Positions 10,806 through 21,001 of a stretch of 64,000 bases of DNA are shown one piece after another. The notes beneath the pieces were generated by a model. The model saw only the letters and a list, made by a program, of their open reading frames with translations, had not been told where the DNA came from and ran no database searches. The stretch is taken from assembly GCF_001189955.1 (NCBI RefSeq), contig NZ_LFLT01000013.1, positions 54,771 to 118,770 on the forward strand. The letters run 5' to 3'. The DNA is from Herbaspirillum chlorophenolicum (lineage in GTDB: Bacteria > Pseudomonadota > Gammaproteobacteria > Burkholderiales > Burkholderiaceae_D). The translations under genes and the position numbers were made by a program. How positions within the stretch are numbered: position 1 is the stretch's first letter; each line of letters starts with the position of its first letter.

Positions 10806-11612
10806 TCAAAGCTTGCGGTGGCGCAACGCCGGCAGGCTTTCTCTGACATATTGTAGACGATGGGGGTCGATATCGCCGATCACAAGGCCTTCGCCTTCCG
10901 GCAATACGGAAATGATTTCTCCCCAGGGGTCGACCAGCATGCTGTGGCCCCATGTGCGGCGCCCGTTGACATGTTTTCCGCCCTGGGCCGAGGCCAGCAG
11001 ATAGCACTGGTTCTCGATGGCACGGGCGCGCAACAGGGTTTCCCAATGGGCATTGCCGGTGGTGTAGGTGAAGGCGGCCGGCATCACGATCAATGCGCAG
11101 TCGCCCATGGCCCGGTACAGTTCGGGAAAACGCAAGTCGTAGCAAACCGACAAACCCACGCGGCCGAACGGCGCTTCGAACGTCTTGACCTCGTTACCGT
11201 ACTCGATGGTGCGCGCCTCGTCGTAGTTCTCTTCGCCACGGACGAAACTGAAGAGGTGGATCTTGTCGTAGCGTGCGACGCGCTGGCCCTGGGGATCGTA
11301 GACCAGCGAAGTATTGAGCACCTTGCCGTCGGTGGCGGCGGCCATCGGCAGCGTGCCGCCGATCAGCCAGATGCCGTGCCTGCGCGCCAGCGCAGCCATG
11401 AATTCCTGGATACGGCCGGCCTGGTCGGACTCGGCATGGCCGAGCTTGTCGCGCTCATGCATGCCCATGATCGGCCAATATTCCGGCAGCAAGACCAATC
11501 TCGCACCCTGCTCCACGGCCTGGCCGACCAGGCGCGCGGCGCTCTCGAAATTCTGCTCTACCTCGGGCGTCGACACCATCTGTATCGCCGCCACCTTGAA
11601 TGCTTGCGTCAT
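10806..11612 (-). CDS. Carbon-nitrogen hydrolase (Nit1/omega-amidase type)
   Basis: A 268-residue nitrilase-superfamily amidase. The Glu-Lys-Cys triad is visible: E44 in LLPEYWP, K117 in YDKIHLF and C157 in LSVCYDLRFPELYR. The closest characterised group is Nit1, a deaminated-glutathione amidase that repairs a transaminase by-product; the substrate here is inferred. Two close starts exist; GAGG eight bases before the ATG at 11610-11612 favours the shorter form over ATG 11625-11627. It sits between yhdP and tldD, an order common in betaproteobacteria. Confidence 0.9.
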   Translation of the reverse strand: MTQAFKVAAIQMVSTPEVEQNFESAARLVGQAVEQGARLVLLPEYWPIMGMHERDKLGHAESDQAGRIQEFMAALARRHGIWLIGGTLPMAAATDGKVLNTSLVYDPQGQRVARYDKIHLFSFVRGEENYDEARTIEYGNEVKTFEAPFGRVGLSVCYDLRFPELYRAMGDCALIVMPAAFTYTTGNAHWETLLRARAIENQCYLLASAQGGKHVNGRRTWGHSMLVDPWGEIISVLPEGEGLVIGDIDPHRLQYVRESLPALRHRKL

Positions 11613-11710
11613 GTTGTCATGCCTCATCGGAAATGCCTGCGTTGCCTCAAGTATCGCGCAGAACTGCCTGCCGCGCCGGCAGCGTCAACCGGCCCGGCTC
11701 ATCCACTGAA

Positions 11711-14700
11711 TCAGTGGCCCACGTTGATCGGCGGGCCGACATCCTGCACACGGCGGCGCGCAGTCGCCGAGGTCTCGGCCGGTGTCGATGGCGCGCCCGG
11801 CACAGGCTTGCTGTTATCCGGCACGCGCTCGGGTCCAACCTGCGATACCTGCCCTTGCTTGACTACGATAGGGTCGCTCCACGGGCCGGTGACCTTGTAC
11901 TCGAAGGTAAGTGACTTCATCACCGGATTGCGCAGGAACAACTGGGCCAGCAAGGTGCCTACGCCGACCACCGGATTGACTGCCATCGCCACCACCGACG
12001 CAGTGCCGAGGTTGATTTCCGGAATCACCACGACATGCAGGTCCTGCGTTTCCCTGGCGATGTCGGCGGAACCATTCATCAGCACCGAGGCGGTGACGCC
12101 GGTCATTTTCAGATTGTCGGTGGTCGCGATGCCCTTGTTGACGGAAGCGGTGCCGACCACGTTGTCGAACGCAAAACCTTCAGAGAACACATCGCGGAAA
12201 TCCAGCGTGAGGCGGCGCGGCAGCGCCTGCAGGTTAAGCACGCCCAGCAGCTTGGCAGCCCCCGGATCGACCTTCAGGAATTGCCCTGAGTGCACATCCA
12301 TATGCAGTTGCCCGCTCAGGCTGGCCACATCCATGGCATAAGGTAGTCCCTTCCAGCTCAGGTCGCCATCCAGCTTGCCTTTGCCGCCCCTGATCGTGCC
12401 CGGATAACCGAAACGGTCCAGCAACTTGCCGGCATCGTTGATATCCAGTGCGTAGGTGATGTTGGTGGTATTGCTGGCGCCGAAAGACATCCAGTTGCCG
12501 GCGGCGCGGAACTGCGCATCCTCATTGGCCAGCACCAGCCGGTTGATGCGCCATTCACGGCCCACCGCAGTCATCATGTTGTTGGCGTCAAGCTCCAGGC
12601 TGCCAAGCTTCTTGCCTGCCAGTTCAAATTGCTCCGCGCGAATGTCCAGCGCCGGCATTTGCGCCGAACCGCCACTGCCGGATGCATCGGCATTGGCGGC
12701 GTCGGCCGCGCCATTCCCCTTGGGCAGCACCAGCGAGGACAAGCGCGCAGTGATCTTGCCCGGCCCGCGATTGCCGCCAGGCTCATCCCAGGTAATGTTG
12801 CCGGAAACCTGCTGCGACTCCAGCTTCATTTGCCAGGCATTCTTCTGGTGCGTGGCGTTGAGCACCAGCTTATTGAGTTTCTTGCCCATCAGCGTGAATT
12901 CGCCTACGCGCGCCGAGACCGTATCCGGCTCCAGGTATTGGGCCATCTCAGAACTGGTCAGCTTGCTTTGCCCGGCCGCCGATGCGGTATTGCCCTTGCC
13001 TACGATCTCGGCCTTGAAAGCCTCCCAGGCATCCATGTCGAAACTGTCGGCGGCCAATGCCAGCTTCAAGCCCGACGCCGGCGACGGCAGCGGCTGGTTG
13101 TAGGCGATGCCGCCGCTGACCACACGCCAGTCGTCGGACCGGGCCGCAACCTTCTCGCGCAAATAATGCGATGCGATGCTCTGGCCCAACGTGACCTTGA
13201 TGTCCTCGCGTTCGATCAGCGGATCGTTGGACGGTACGGGCTGCAACTCGAAACGCATCGGCAGGCTGTCCTGCGGCGACTTCCTCAGCGGCGCCGGCAA
13301 ATCCGAACCCAGTCCGGCCAGGCTGGACTCGACAATCACCTCGGGATGGTGCTGGCGCACCAGCACCGATGCGGTATAGCGGGCGCCGCCGGACAAGCGT
13401 GCCAGCAGGCGTTGCATCGAAGCTTCGGGATAGAGCTTGCGCAAGGCCTCGATATTGATCGCGCCATCCATGCGGATCTGGCTGCTGCCGTCGCGCTGCG
13501 TACCGCCGGTGATGGCCACGCTGTCGCCCATGAACTGGCCGCGGATGCCGTTAAGGTTGAAACCGCGCTCGTTGAACTCGACCTTGCCGACGGTGCGGTA
13601 CATCATGGGCAACGTAGGCAGCAGGTCGACATCGTTGTTGGCGAAACTGAACACGCCCTGCGCCTTGGTGTCGATCTCATGATGCAGCGGCATCTGGAAT
13701 TTCAGGTCCAGCCGGGCGTTGCCCGTGGCGCTGGCCTGCTCCATGACATTGCCGGTCCAGTGCGCCACCGGGCTTTGCCTGACATATTGCAGGAAGGTCG
13801 ACATCGGGCCGTTGGCCACACCATCGATCTCCAGCACTGCATCATGCGACGCCAGGTCGGCGATACGCGCCGTGACCTGGCTCAGCTTCGCATCCATCGT
13901 CCTGGCGCTGTCGGCCTTCACTTCCAGCTGCGTGCGATCGATGCTGACTTTGCCGCGCCCTTCTTCCAGCAAGGGCCATTCCGGTTCCTTGCCATCCTTG
14001 TTCACATGGCCCGGCGTGTAGTTGATCTTCAGTCCATCGAAGTCGCCACTGGCCAAGAACTGGCCCTTGGGCTTATCACCCGGCTTTGCCGCGTGGAAAG
14101 GAAAATCGGCCAGCGCGCCTTTGACTTTCAGCTGCACATTGCGCATCGTGCCATCTACCAGCCCTTCGGTGAGCCAGCGCCGCAGCGGCTCGCTGATATG
14201 TTCCGGCAGGTAGCGCCGTACCGTCTTAAGGTCGAACGTAGTCAGTTCGCCGGTGATATCCACGCTACCCAGGGACTGGCCCTGCAACGGCAGCAAGTGC
14301 GTGCCGCGCAAGCGGCCCGCCACGCCCGGCTGGGTGAATTGCATATCGTCCAGCTCGACCAGCAGGGTCTGGTCCTTCTGGTATTGCCAGTGCGCCTTCA
14401 GCTCAAGGCTGTCGAAGGGCATGCTTTGCCCGGCAAACGTCTGCTCCGGCAATTGCACGGCCATCTTCTTCGAAGACAAGCGCACCGTGCCGCCTTTCTC
14501 GGTCGCATCGATTTCCCCGTCCAGGTTCTCGACGCCGGGCGTGCCGGCCCACTGCGCCGGTGCGGCCTGCTGCAGCGTGGCCTTGCGCACCTCAACGTGG
14601 CGCGCCTGCGCCTTCAGGCCCAGGCCCGTGAAGCCGCCCTGGATACGGTAAGAAGTCAACTCGGGGTAAGTCCCCTGCCACTGCACGGTGAAATCATTCA

Positions 14701-15982
14701 GCTCGCCGCGCGGGGCCAGGTCATCCAGCAGCTTGCGTTGCGATGCGGTCAGCGGCAGGCGCGTCGCCAGCTGCGACAGCGCCTCCAGGTTCAGGTGGGT
14801 AGCCTTGACGCTGGTATGTTCGGCTTTAAGCGGCGTGGCCGGTTCATAGCTTTCAGAAATCGAGGTGGACGGCAGGCTGAAACCATCCGGCATCTCAATG
14901 GAGAAATTCGTGAGCGCCACCTTGTGGCCGTTGGCTCCGAAGGTGGGTACGCCATCGTCGGGCGTGCCGCCCAGGCTCTCGCTGGCCGCAATGCGGCCAT
15001 TGACGCGCTTGAGGCTCAGCGGCTCCAGCTTCTTCGACAGGCGCGCGGTGAAATCGGACAAGGCGAGGTCGGCGGTGAAATTGGCCACCTTGGCACGATC
15101 CAGCGCCAGCCAGGCGCGCACCGAGCCGCTGCCTTGGGTGATCTCGATCGGATAGTCGAACCAGGCACGCCACACCGAAAGGTCGGTCTGGCGCAGGTCG
15201 GCATAGATGGTGCCGGTCCAGTGCGTGACGTCGGAAATGCGGCTGGCAAAGGCCGGATGGCTGAAATCGGCGCGCACATCCAGCGGCGCCGCATACGCAG
15301 CCGGCGGCGTGGCGCGTAAAGCCATGCGGTGGCGCAGCCAGTGGTTGTGCAGCACCAGGTCGACATCGTCCAGCGCCAGCTCGGGTGCATTGCGCATTTC
15401 GTCGTTCCAGCGCAGCTTGCTGTCGCGGATCACGATCTCGCGCTGCGACAGCAGCCAGTCCAGCGTGCTGCCGTTACCGCCGGTCGGTATCGGAATGCCG
15501 GCCACAAACAGCTTGCCGGAGGCATCGCGCCGGATAGAAAGGTCGGCTTTCTCGATGGTCAGGCTCTCCAGCCGCAGGCCGGCCACCAGCACGCTGCTCC
15601 ACGACAGGGTCGCGGACACGTGCGGCAAGGTCAGCGCAGGCTGGCCGGCCTCGTCATGCACGGTGATATTGGACAGCGAGAACTGCGGGCGCAAGCCGCT
15701 CCAGGAGGCATCGATGGCATCGATGGAGACCGCACGGCCGACAGCCTTGGAAGCCACACCCTCGATCTGCGGCTTATAGTGGCCGATTTCGGGCAGCACG
15801 GCATAACGCAGCACCAGGAACAGCGCGCAGAAAACGAAATAAGCCGCCAGCAGCAACTTGAAGGTGAAGCCGAGGACGTGATAGGTAGCCTGGTTCAGGC
15901 GAAAATAGGTGCCCCGCACGATTCGCCAGCATAGCGCCCAATGGGCAGTCTTCGATGTGGCGTTATGTTGTTCTTCGGACAT
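11711..15982 (-). CDS. yhdP: YhdP family AsmA-like envelope protein
   Basis: A very large (1423 residues) inner-membrane-anchored protein of the YhdP/TIGR02099 family, one of the AsmA-like proteins thought to form bridges that carry phospholipid to the outer membrane. One transmembrane helix lies at about 39-59. The rest is a long beta-rich periplasmic region, with the characteristic C-terminal block from about LLGVLNLQALPRRLTLDFRD to NPVVGVGTLLAQLF. The frame is open to 16054, but the ATG at 15980-15982 (MSEEQH) places the helix at a normal distance. It heads the yhdP-nit-tldD run and is divergent from glnE. Confidence 0.95.
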   Translation of the reverse strand: MSEEQHNATSKTAHWALCWRIVRGTYFRLNQATYHVLGFTFKLLLAAYFVFCALFLVLRYAVLPEIGHYKPQIEGVASKAVGRAVSIDAIDASWSGLRPQFSLSNITVHDEAGQPALTLPHVSATLSWSSVLVAGLRLESLTIEKADLSIRRDASGKLFVAGIPIPTGGNGSTLDWLLSQREIVIRDSKLRWNDEMRNAPELALDDVDLVLHNHWLRHRMALRATPPAAYAAPLDVRADFSHPAFASRISDVTHWTGTIYADLRQTDLSVWRAWFDYPIEITQGSGSVRAWLALDRAKVANFTADLALSDFTARLSKKLEPLSLKRVNGRIAASESLGGTPDDGVPTFGANGHKVALTNFSIEMPDGFSLPSTSISESYEPATPLKAEHTSVKATHLNLEALSQLATRLPLTASQRKLLDDLAPRGELNDFTVQWQGTYPELTSYRIQGGFTGLGLKAQARHVEVRKATLQQAAPAQWAGTPGVENLDGEIDATEKGGTVRLSSKKMAVQLPEQTFAGQSMPFDSLELKAHWQYQKDQTLLVELDDMQFTQPGVAGRLRGTHLLPLQGQSLGSVDITGELTTFDLKTVRRYLPEHISEPLRRWLTEGLVDGTMRNVQLKVKGALADFPFHAAKPGDKPKGQFLASGDFDGLKINYTPGHVNKDGKEPEWPLLEEGRGKVSIDRTQLEVKADSARTMDAKLSQVTARIADLASHDAVLEIDGVANGPMSTFLQYVRQSPVAHWTGNVMEQASATGNARLDLKFQMPLHHEIDTKAQGVFSFANNDVDLLPTLPMMYRTVGKVEFNERGFNLNGIRGQFMGDSVAITGGTQRDGSSQIRMDGAINIEALRKLYPEASMQRLLARLSGGARYTASVLVRQHHPEVIVESSLAGLGSDLPAPLRKSPQDSLPMRFELQPVPSNDPLIEREDIKVTLGQSIASHYLREKVAARSDDWRVVSGGIAYNQPLPSPASGLKLALAADSFDMDAWEAFKAEIVGKGNTASAAGQSKLTSSEMAQYLEPDTVSARVGEFTLMGKKLNKLVLNATHQKNAWQMKLESQQVSGNITWDEPGGNRGPGKITARLSSLVLPKGNGAADAANADASGSGGSAQMPALDIRAEQFELAGKKLGSLELDANNMMTAVGREWRINRLVLANEDAQFRAAGNWMSFGASNTTNITYALDINDAGKLLDRFGYPGTIRGGKGKLDGDLSWKGLPYAMDVASLSGQLHMDVHSGQFLKVDPGAAKLLGVLNLQALPRRLTLDFRDVFSEGFAFDNVVGTASVNKGIATTDNLKMTGVTASVLMNGSADIARETQDLHVVVIPEINLGTASVVAMAVNPVVGVGTLLAQLFLRNPVMKSLTFEYKVTGPWSDPIVVKQGQVSQVGPERVPDNSKPVPGAPSTPAETSATARRRVQDVGPPINVGH

Positions 15983-16245
15983 CAGGCTAAGGCAACTCGA
16001 TATGAAATAATTCGCGCGAATGACATGATCGCATGGAAAACATGCTGTTGCCATGTGAACGGAGTAGCTAGGAGCGGCAAAAACAGCGATAAGTTTAAAA
16101 ACGGGCGATAAAATCCGCCTTTGGAGAAAAAATCGTCAGTGCCGCGTCAGGCTTGCTCTATTCTCGGTCGTCGCCGGCCAAGCCTGAACCTGTTTTACGC
16201 TCTGTTTTCCTTCTTTTACACCTGCCCCGACCCATTCGCGCCCTT

Positions 16246-18960
16246 ATGCCAGATTCGACTGCCCCTCTCGCCAACGCCCAGGCTTCGCGTTATTTCACCC
16301 GTTGGACCCAGGCCGATGCCGCCCGTCCGGCGCTGGTCGCCGAAACAGCCGCCCAGGCCATGGACCGCGCTTTCTTCGCACGCCGCCTGCAAACCGACCT
16401 GGATACCGGCCTTGCGCTCAATGCCGCCATGCGCCGCCTGCGCAACCTGGTCGTGTGTACGCTGATCGAGCGCGACCTCGCCGGCCGCGCCGACCTGGGA
16501 GAGGTGGTCGCCACCATGACCGAGTTCGCCGACTTCGCGGTGCAGACCCACCTGGCGGCCCTCATGCGCGAGCAAACTGCGCTGTATGGCGTGCCCATCG
16601 GCGAGGAATCCGGACGAGCGCAGCAGATGATCGTACTGGGCATGGGCAAGCTGGGCGGCGGCGAGCTCAATGTTTCCTCCGACATCGACCTGATCTTCGT
16701 CTACCCCGAAGACGGCGACACCCGGGTGGAAGATGGCCAGAAGCAGCTCTCCAACCATGAATTCTTCGTGCGCCTGGGCAAGAAACTGATCGGCGCCCTG
16801 GCCGAGATCACCGAAGACGGCTTCACTTTCCGCGTCGACATGGCGCTACGCCCCAACGGCAATTCCGGCCCGCTGGTGGCCAGTTTCAACATGGTCGAGG
16901 AATACCTGGTGCGCCAGGGCCGCGAATGGGAACGCTACGCCTGGACCAAGGCGCGCGCACTGACCGGGGACCCGGAAGATATTGCCGCACTGGAAGCCAT
17001 CAGCCGCCCCTTCATTTTCCGCCGCTACCTGGACTTCGGCTCGATCGACGCGCTGCGTTCGATGCACGCGCAAATCCGCGCCGAGGTCAAACGCCAGGAA
17101 GCGCTGCATCCGGACCGCAGCAACAACGTCAAACTGGGACGCGGCGGCATCCGCGAGATCGAATTCGTCAGCCAGGTATTCCAGTTGATCCGGGGCGGCC
17201 GCGACCCGGAGCTGCGCGACCGCTCCACCCGCACCACCCTGCGTACGCTGGTCGCCAAGAACCTGCTCGCGCCGGACGTGGTGGAGCAGTTGCTGGCGGC
17301 CTATACGTTCCTGCGCGACCTCGAACACCGCCTGCAATACCTGGAAGATGCGCAGACCCACACCCTGCCGGTCAATCCCGATGACCTGCTGCTGGTGGCG
17401 CGCATGATGGGCTACACCGACACCGCGGCCCTGCTGCAGGCGCTGGAAGCGCATCGCCGCATTGTGGCGGCACAGTTCGATGCCATTTTCAACGACAAGC
17501 AAGCCGCGCCCGACAACGAGAACGAAACCCCGGGCATCAACGATGCAGATGGCCTGGAAGCCATCGCCGACGCGCTCACGCTGGTGGGTTTTCCCGAGGC
17601 CGATATCGAAGCCGGCGCCAAACGCCTGCAACTGACCTGGCAGTCGCCGCGCATGCAAAGCCTGCCGGAACAGAGCCGCAACCGCCTCAATACGGTAATC
17701 AACGCTGCCCTGCCGCTGATTGCGGCATTGCATTACGACCAGTTGCCGACGCTGGGCCGCCTGCTCGACTTCCTTGAGGCTATCGCGCGCCGCGCCGCCT
17801 ACCTGGCGCTGCTGACCGAATACCCCTATGCGCTCACGCGCCTGATCCGCATGATCGGCGCCAGCGGCTGGGCCGCTACCTATCTGACGCAGCATCCCAT
17901 CCTGCTGGACGAACTGCTGGACGACCGCAACCTGAAAGCGGATTCCGACTGGGCCGCCTTCGCCGAGAACTGCCAACGCCAGCTCGACACCGCGCCGGGC
18001 GATACCGAGCGCCAGATGGATATCCTGCGCGAACTGCACCACACGGAACTGTTCCGCCTGCTGGCGCAGGATCTGGAAGGCGACCTGTCGGTAGAGAAGC
18101 TGGCTGACGAACTCTCGGCACTGGCCGACATCCTGGTCGACGCCACCATCAAGGCGGTATGGCAAACCATCGCCCAGCGCCACCGCGAGGTACCGCAATT
18201 CGCCGTGATCGCCTACGGCAAGCTGGGCGGCAAGGAACTGGGTTACGTGTCCGACCTCGACGTGGTATTCCTGTACGACGACGACGACCAGGAAGCCCCT
18301 GCGCTATACGCCAAGCTGGCGCAACGCTTCATCACCTGGATGACCAGCCACACCCCGGCCGGCACGCTGTTCGATATCGACATCGCACTGCGCCCGGACG
18401 GCGCCAGCGGGCTGCTGGTGTCGCCGGTAAGCTCGTTCGAGAAATATCAGCTCAACTCGGCCTGGATCTGGGAACACCAGGCGCTCACGCGCGCACGCTT
18501 CTGCGCCGGCGACAGCGCCATCGGCGAACGTTTCGAAGCGCTACGCGAACGCGTGCTGCGCCAGCCGCGCGACTATCAGAAGCTGGAGGAGGAAGTGCTA
18601 TCGATGCGTCACCGTATGCGCGACGCCCATCCCAACCGCAGTACCCAGTTCGACCTGAAGCACGATGAAGGCGGCATGATCGATATCGAGTTCATCGTCC
18701 AATACCTGGTGCTGCGCCATGCGCCGGAACATCCGCAGTTGACCGGCGACATCGGCAACATCGCGCTGCTGAAGCTGGCGGGGCAACTGGGCTTGATCGA
18801 TACAGCGTTGGCGGCCGAAGCCGCCAATGCCTACCGGCTCTTCCGCAAGCTGCAGCACCAGATCCGGTTGCAGGGCGCGGAACGTGCCCACATCGACGCC
18901 GAGCGTGTGGAGCATGAGCGCGCCTGCGTGATTCGGCTGTGGCAGTTGGTGTTTGGCTGA
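16246..18960 (+). CDS. glnE: Bifunctional glutamine synthetase adenylyltransferase/adenylyl-removing enzyme
   Basis: Adds AMP to glutamine synthetase or removes it by phosphorolysis in response to PII and glutamine. The 904-residue protein has two nucleotidyltransferase halves: GMGKLGGGELNVSSDIDL for the N-terminal deadenylylase and AYGKLGGKELGYVSDLD for the C-terminal adenylylase, each followed by a GlnE helical domain. Length is a little below the E. coli protein. The frame opens at 16153; I chose ATG 16246 (MPDSTAPL), although no clear Shine-Dalgarno decides it. A terminator follows at once. Confidence 0.96.
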   Translation: MPDSTAPLANAQASRYFTRWTQADAARPALVAETAAQAMDRAFFARRLQTDLDTGLALNAAMRRLRNLVVCTLIERDLAGRADLGEVVATMTEFADFAVQTHLAALMREQTALYGVPIGEESGRAQQMIVLGMGKLGGGELNVSSDIDLIFVYPEDGDTRVEDGQKQLSNHEFFVRLGKKLIGALAEITEDGFTFRVDMALRPNGNSGPLVASFNMVEEYLVRQGREWERYAWTKARALTGDPEDIAALEAISRPFIFRRYLDFGSIDALRSMHAQIRAEVKRQEALHPDRSNNVKLGRGGIREIEFVSQVFQLIRGGRDPELRDRSTRTTLRTLVAKNLLAPDVVEQLLAAYTFLRDLEHRLQYLEDAQTHTLPVNPDDLLLVARMMGYTDTAALLQALEAHRRIVAAQFDAIFNDKQAAPDNENETPGINDADGLEAIADALTLVGFPEADIEAGAKRLQLTWQSPRMQSLPEQSRNRLNTVINAALPLIAALHYDQLPTLGRLLDFLEAIARRAAYLALLTEYPYALTRLIRMIGASGWAATYLTQHPILLDELLDDRNLKADSDWAAFAENCQRQLDTAPGDTERQMDILRELHHTELFRLLAQDLEGDLSVEKLADELSALADILVDATIKAVWQTIAQRHREVPQFAVIAYGKLGGKELGYVSDLDVVFLYDDDDQEAPALYAKLAQRFITWMTSHTPAGTLFDIDIALRPDGASGLLVSPVSSFEKYQLNSAWIWEHQALTRARFCAGDSAIGERFEALRERVLRQPRDYQKLEEEVLSMRHRMRDAHPNRSTQFDLKHDEGGMIDIEFIVQYLVLRHAPEHPQLTGDIGNIALLKLAGQLGLIDTALAAEAANAYRLFRKLQHQIRLQGAERAHIDAERVEHERACVIRLWQLVFG

Positions 18961-18982
18961 ACAAACCGCTTGCCGGAAAAGC

Positions 18983-19009
18983 AAAAACGCCCCTCACGGG
19001 GCGTTTTTG
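18983..19009. terminator. Bidirectional terminator after glnE
   Basis: AAAAACGCCCC-TCAC-GGGGCGTTTTT lies between the convergent ends of glnE and the lipoprotein gene. Confidence 0.92.
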
Positions 19010-19021
19010 CTTTGCTTCGCC

Positions 19022-19546
19022 TCAGTACTTGGGCGTGGGCTTGTCGTCGCGGCTGGAGCTGCGATCGCTGGAACCGCTATCGCGCGAGGAACTGCTGTCA
19101 CGTGATGAGGAACCACCGTCGCGGTCGCGCGAACGGCTGCTGTCGCGGGTACTGTCGCGGTCACGCGACCGGCTGGACGAATCCTTGGCATCCTTGCCGT
19201 CCTTGTTGTCTTTACTGTCCTTGGCGGGCTCAGGTGGCGGCGCTGGAGGTGGCGGCGTAACGGTCTGGATGTTCTTGGCCGCCATGTATTCGTGCATATC
19301 CTTCCAGCCGGCAAAGATACCCGCCTTCAGGGCGTCCGGATTGCGCTGGTAGCAGTCTTCCAGTGACTGGCCGGCCTGGCGGCAGCCGGCGCCCAGGGCG
19401 ATGCCTTCGGCCTTGGCCTCCTCTGGCGTCTGCTTGGGCTTGGAGAAGCTGCTGATGTAATCGCACGCGGAAAGCGAAAAGGCGACACCGGCGATCAGGG
19501 CCAGCCTGGCAACGAGGCGATGTGCTTGGAATGAGGTTGCTGACAT
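19022..19546 (-). CDS. Lipoprotein with Ser/Arg/Asp-rich low-complexity tail
   Basis: A 174-residue protein of unknown function. The signal peptide ends in the lipobox LSAC, so Cys28 should be lipidated. A short folded-looking segment follows with C...C spacing (GCRQAGQSLEDCYQRNPDALKAG) and an aromatic patch GWKDMHEYM. Then a proline stretch (TPPPPAPPPEP) leads into about 60 residues of Asp-Lys and Ser-Arg-Asp repeats such as SRSRDRDSTRDSS. GAGGGA precedes the ATG at 19544-19546. The tail resembles eukaryotic SR regions only in composition. Members of this kind occur in related genera, from memory, but I assign no function. Confidence 0.8.
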   Translation of the reverse strand: MSATSFQAHRLVARLALIAGVAFSLSACDYISSFSKPKQTPEEAKAEGIALGAGCRQAGQSLEDCYQRNPDALKAGIFAGWKDMHEYMAAKNIQTVTPPPPAPPPEPAKDSKDNKDGKDAKDSSSRSRDRDSTRDSSRSRDRDGGSSSRDSSSSRDSGSSDRSSSRDDKPTPKY

Positions 19547-19729
19547 TACGTCCCTCTTGTGAATTCGAATTGATCTTGTTTGAAATGCAATGCCGCAAAC
19601 GGACAAAAGGCCATTGCAAACCGAAGTTTGCAACAGCCTTTCGATCTTTTGCAGGCTGATGACATATTTTCACCGGCATGCGCAAGCTTGCATCCGAGGA
19701 AAAGAACCCGAATCAGCCCGGAAATTGAC

Positions 19730-19764
19730 GATACCGGCCGGGAAAACCTCCCGAGGCCGGTATC
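19730..19764. terminator. Stem-loop after gap, probable terminator without T-run
   Basis: GATACCGGCC and GGCCGGTATC form a perfect ten-base stem with a 15-base loop, ten bases beyond the gap stop. There is no T-run on the minus strand, so it may act as an mRNA 3' end stabiliser or a Rho-assisted stop. Confidence 0.6.
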
Positions 19765-19773
19765 GGCGGGGTA

Positions 19774-20787
19774 TTACTTGGCAGTCACCAGTGCCACGGT
19801 GGTGTCCAGCATACGGTTCGAGAAGCCCCATTCGTTGTCGTACCAGGACGAAACCTTGACCAGACGGCCGGAGACCTTGGTCAGGGTGGAGTCGAAATTC
19901 GACGACGCCGGGTTGTGGTTGAAGTCGACCGATACCAGCGGCTCGGTGCTGTAAGTCAGGATGCCCTTGAGCGGGCCGGCTTCGGCAGCGGCCTTCATGA
20001 TGGCGTTGACTTCGTCCACAGTGGTATCGCGGGCAGCGACGAACGACAGGTCGACCAGCGAAACATTGATGGTCGGCACGCGGATCGCGAAGCCGTCCAG
20101 CTTGCCGTTCAACTCAGGCAGCACCAGGCCGACCGCAGCGGCAGCGCCGGTCTTGGCCGGAATCATGCTCATGGTGGCGGAGCGAGCGCGGCGCAGGTCT
20201 TCGTGGTAGACGTCTGTCAGCACCTGGTCATTGGTGTAGGAGTGCACGGTGGTCATCAGGCCATTCAGCACGCCGATCTGATCGTTCAGCGGCTTGACCA
20301 GCGGCGCCAGGCAGTTGGTGGTGCAGGAAGCGTTCGAGATCACGGTATCGCTGGCCTTGAGCACGCCGTGGTTGACGCCGAACACAACGGTCGCATCCAC
20401 GTCCTTGCCGCCCGGAGCGGAGATGATCACTTTCTTGGCGCCGCCCTTGATGTGGGCGCTGGCCTTTTCCTTGGTGGTGAAGAAGCCGGTGCATTCCAGC
20501 ACCACGTCCACACCCAGCTCGCCCCACGGCAGTTCTGCCGGGTTGCGTTGCGCCAGCACCTTGATGCGGTCGCCATTGACCACGATCGAGTCGCCGTCGA
20601 CGGTCACGGTGCCCGGGAACTTGCCGTGCGCGGTGTCGTACTGGGTCAGGTGGGCGTTGGTCTTCGGATCGCCCAGGTCATTGATGGCGACGATCTCGAT
20701 GTCGTGCTTCTTGCCGCCTTCGTAGTGGGCGCGCAGGATATTGCGGCCGATGCGGCCATAACCGTTGATTGCGACGCGAATTGCCAT
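19774..20787 (-). CDS. gap: Glyceraldehyde-3-phosphate dehydrogenase, type I
   Basis: NAD-dependent oxidation and phosphorylation of glyceraldehyde 3-phosphate in glycolysis, reversible in gluconeogenesis. The 337-residue protein has the Rossmann start [14 protein letters not shown], the catalytic block [12 protein letters not shown], and [21 protein letters not shown] good AAGGAG lies before the ATG at 20785-20787. It is on the same strand as the GNAT gene and tkt, about 215 bases downstream of the former, linking two sugar-phosphate genes. Confidence 0.98.
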   Translation of the reverse strand: MAIRVAINGYGRIGRNILRAHYEGGKKHDIEIVAINDLGDPKTNAHLTQYDTAHGKFPGTVTVDGDSIVVNGDRIKVLAQRNPAELPWGELGVDVVLECTGFFTTKEKASAHIKGGAKKVIISAPGGKDVDATVVFGVNHGVLKASDTVISNASCTTNCLAPLVKPLNDQIGVLNGLMTTVHSYTNDQVLTDVYHEDLRRARSATMSMIPAKTGAAAAVGLVLPELNGKLDGFAIRVPTINVSLVDLSFVAARDTTVDEVNAIMKAAAEAGPLKGILTYSTEPLVSVDFNHNPASSNFDSTLTKVSGRLVKVSSWYDNEWGFSNRMLDTTVALVTAK

Positions 20788-21001
20788 GCTCTTCTCCTTA
20801 AGGTATTAAAAAATCAATGCAAATCGGTTCTGCCGGAAAACCGCCCACAGCAAGAGAGCCTACTGGGGCGGCCGGGTCGCTCCCGGCCATTTTTCGGTCT
20901 TTTCCGGCCTTGTTCTTGCGTATTGTTCTGGCCCTGCCTGCACTGCCGCCGGATGATCTGCGTCTCGGCAAACCTTCCGGCTGATGATTCCCTGCCAGCG
21001 C

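Noticed and set aside
12629..15319. 896-codon frame opposite yhdP
   Set aside because: Antisense shadow of yhdP; composition is typical of reversed GC-rich codons.
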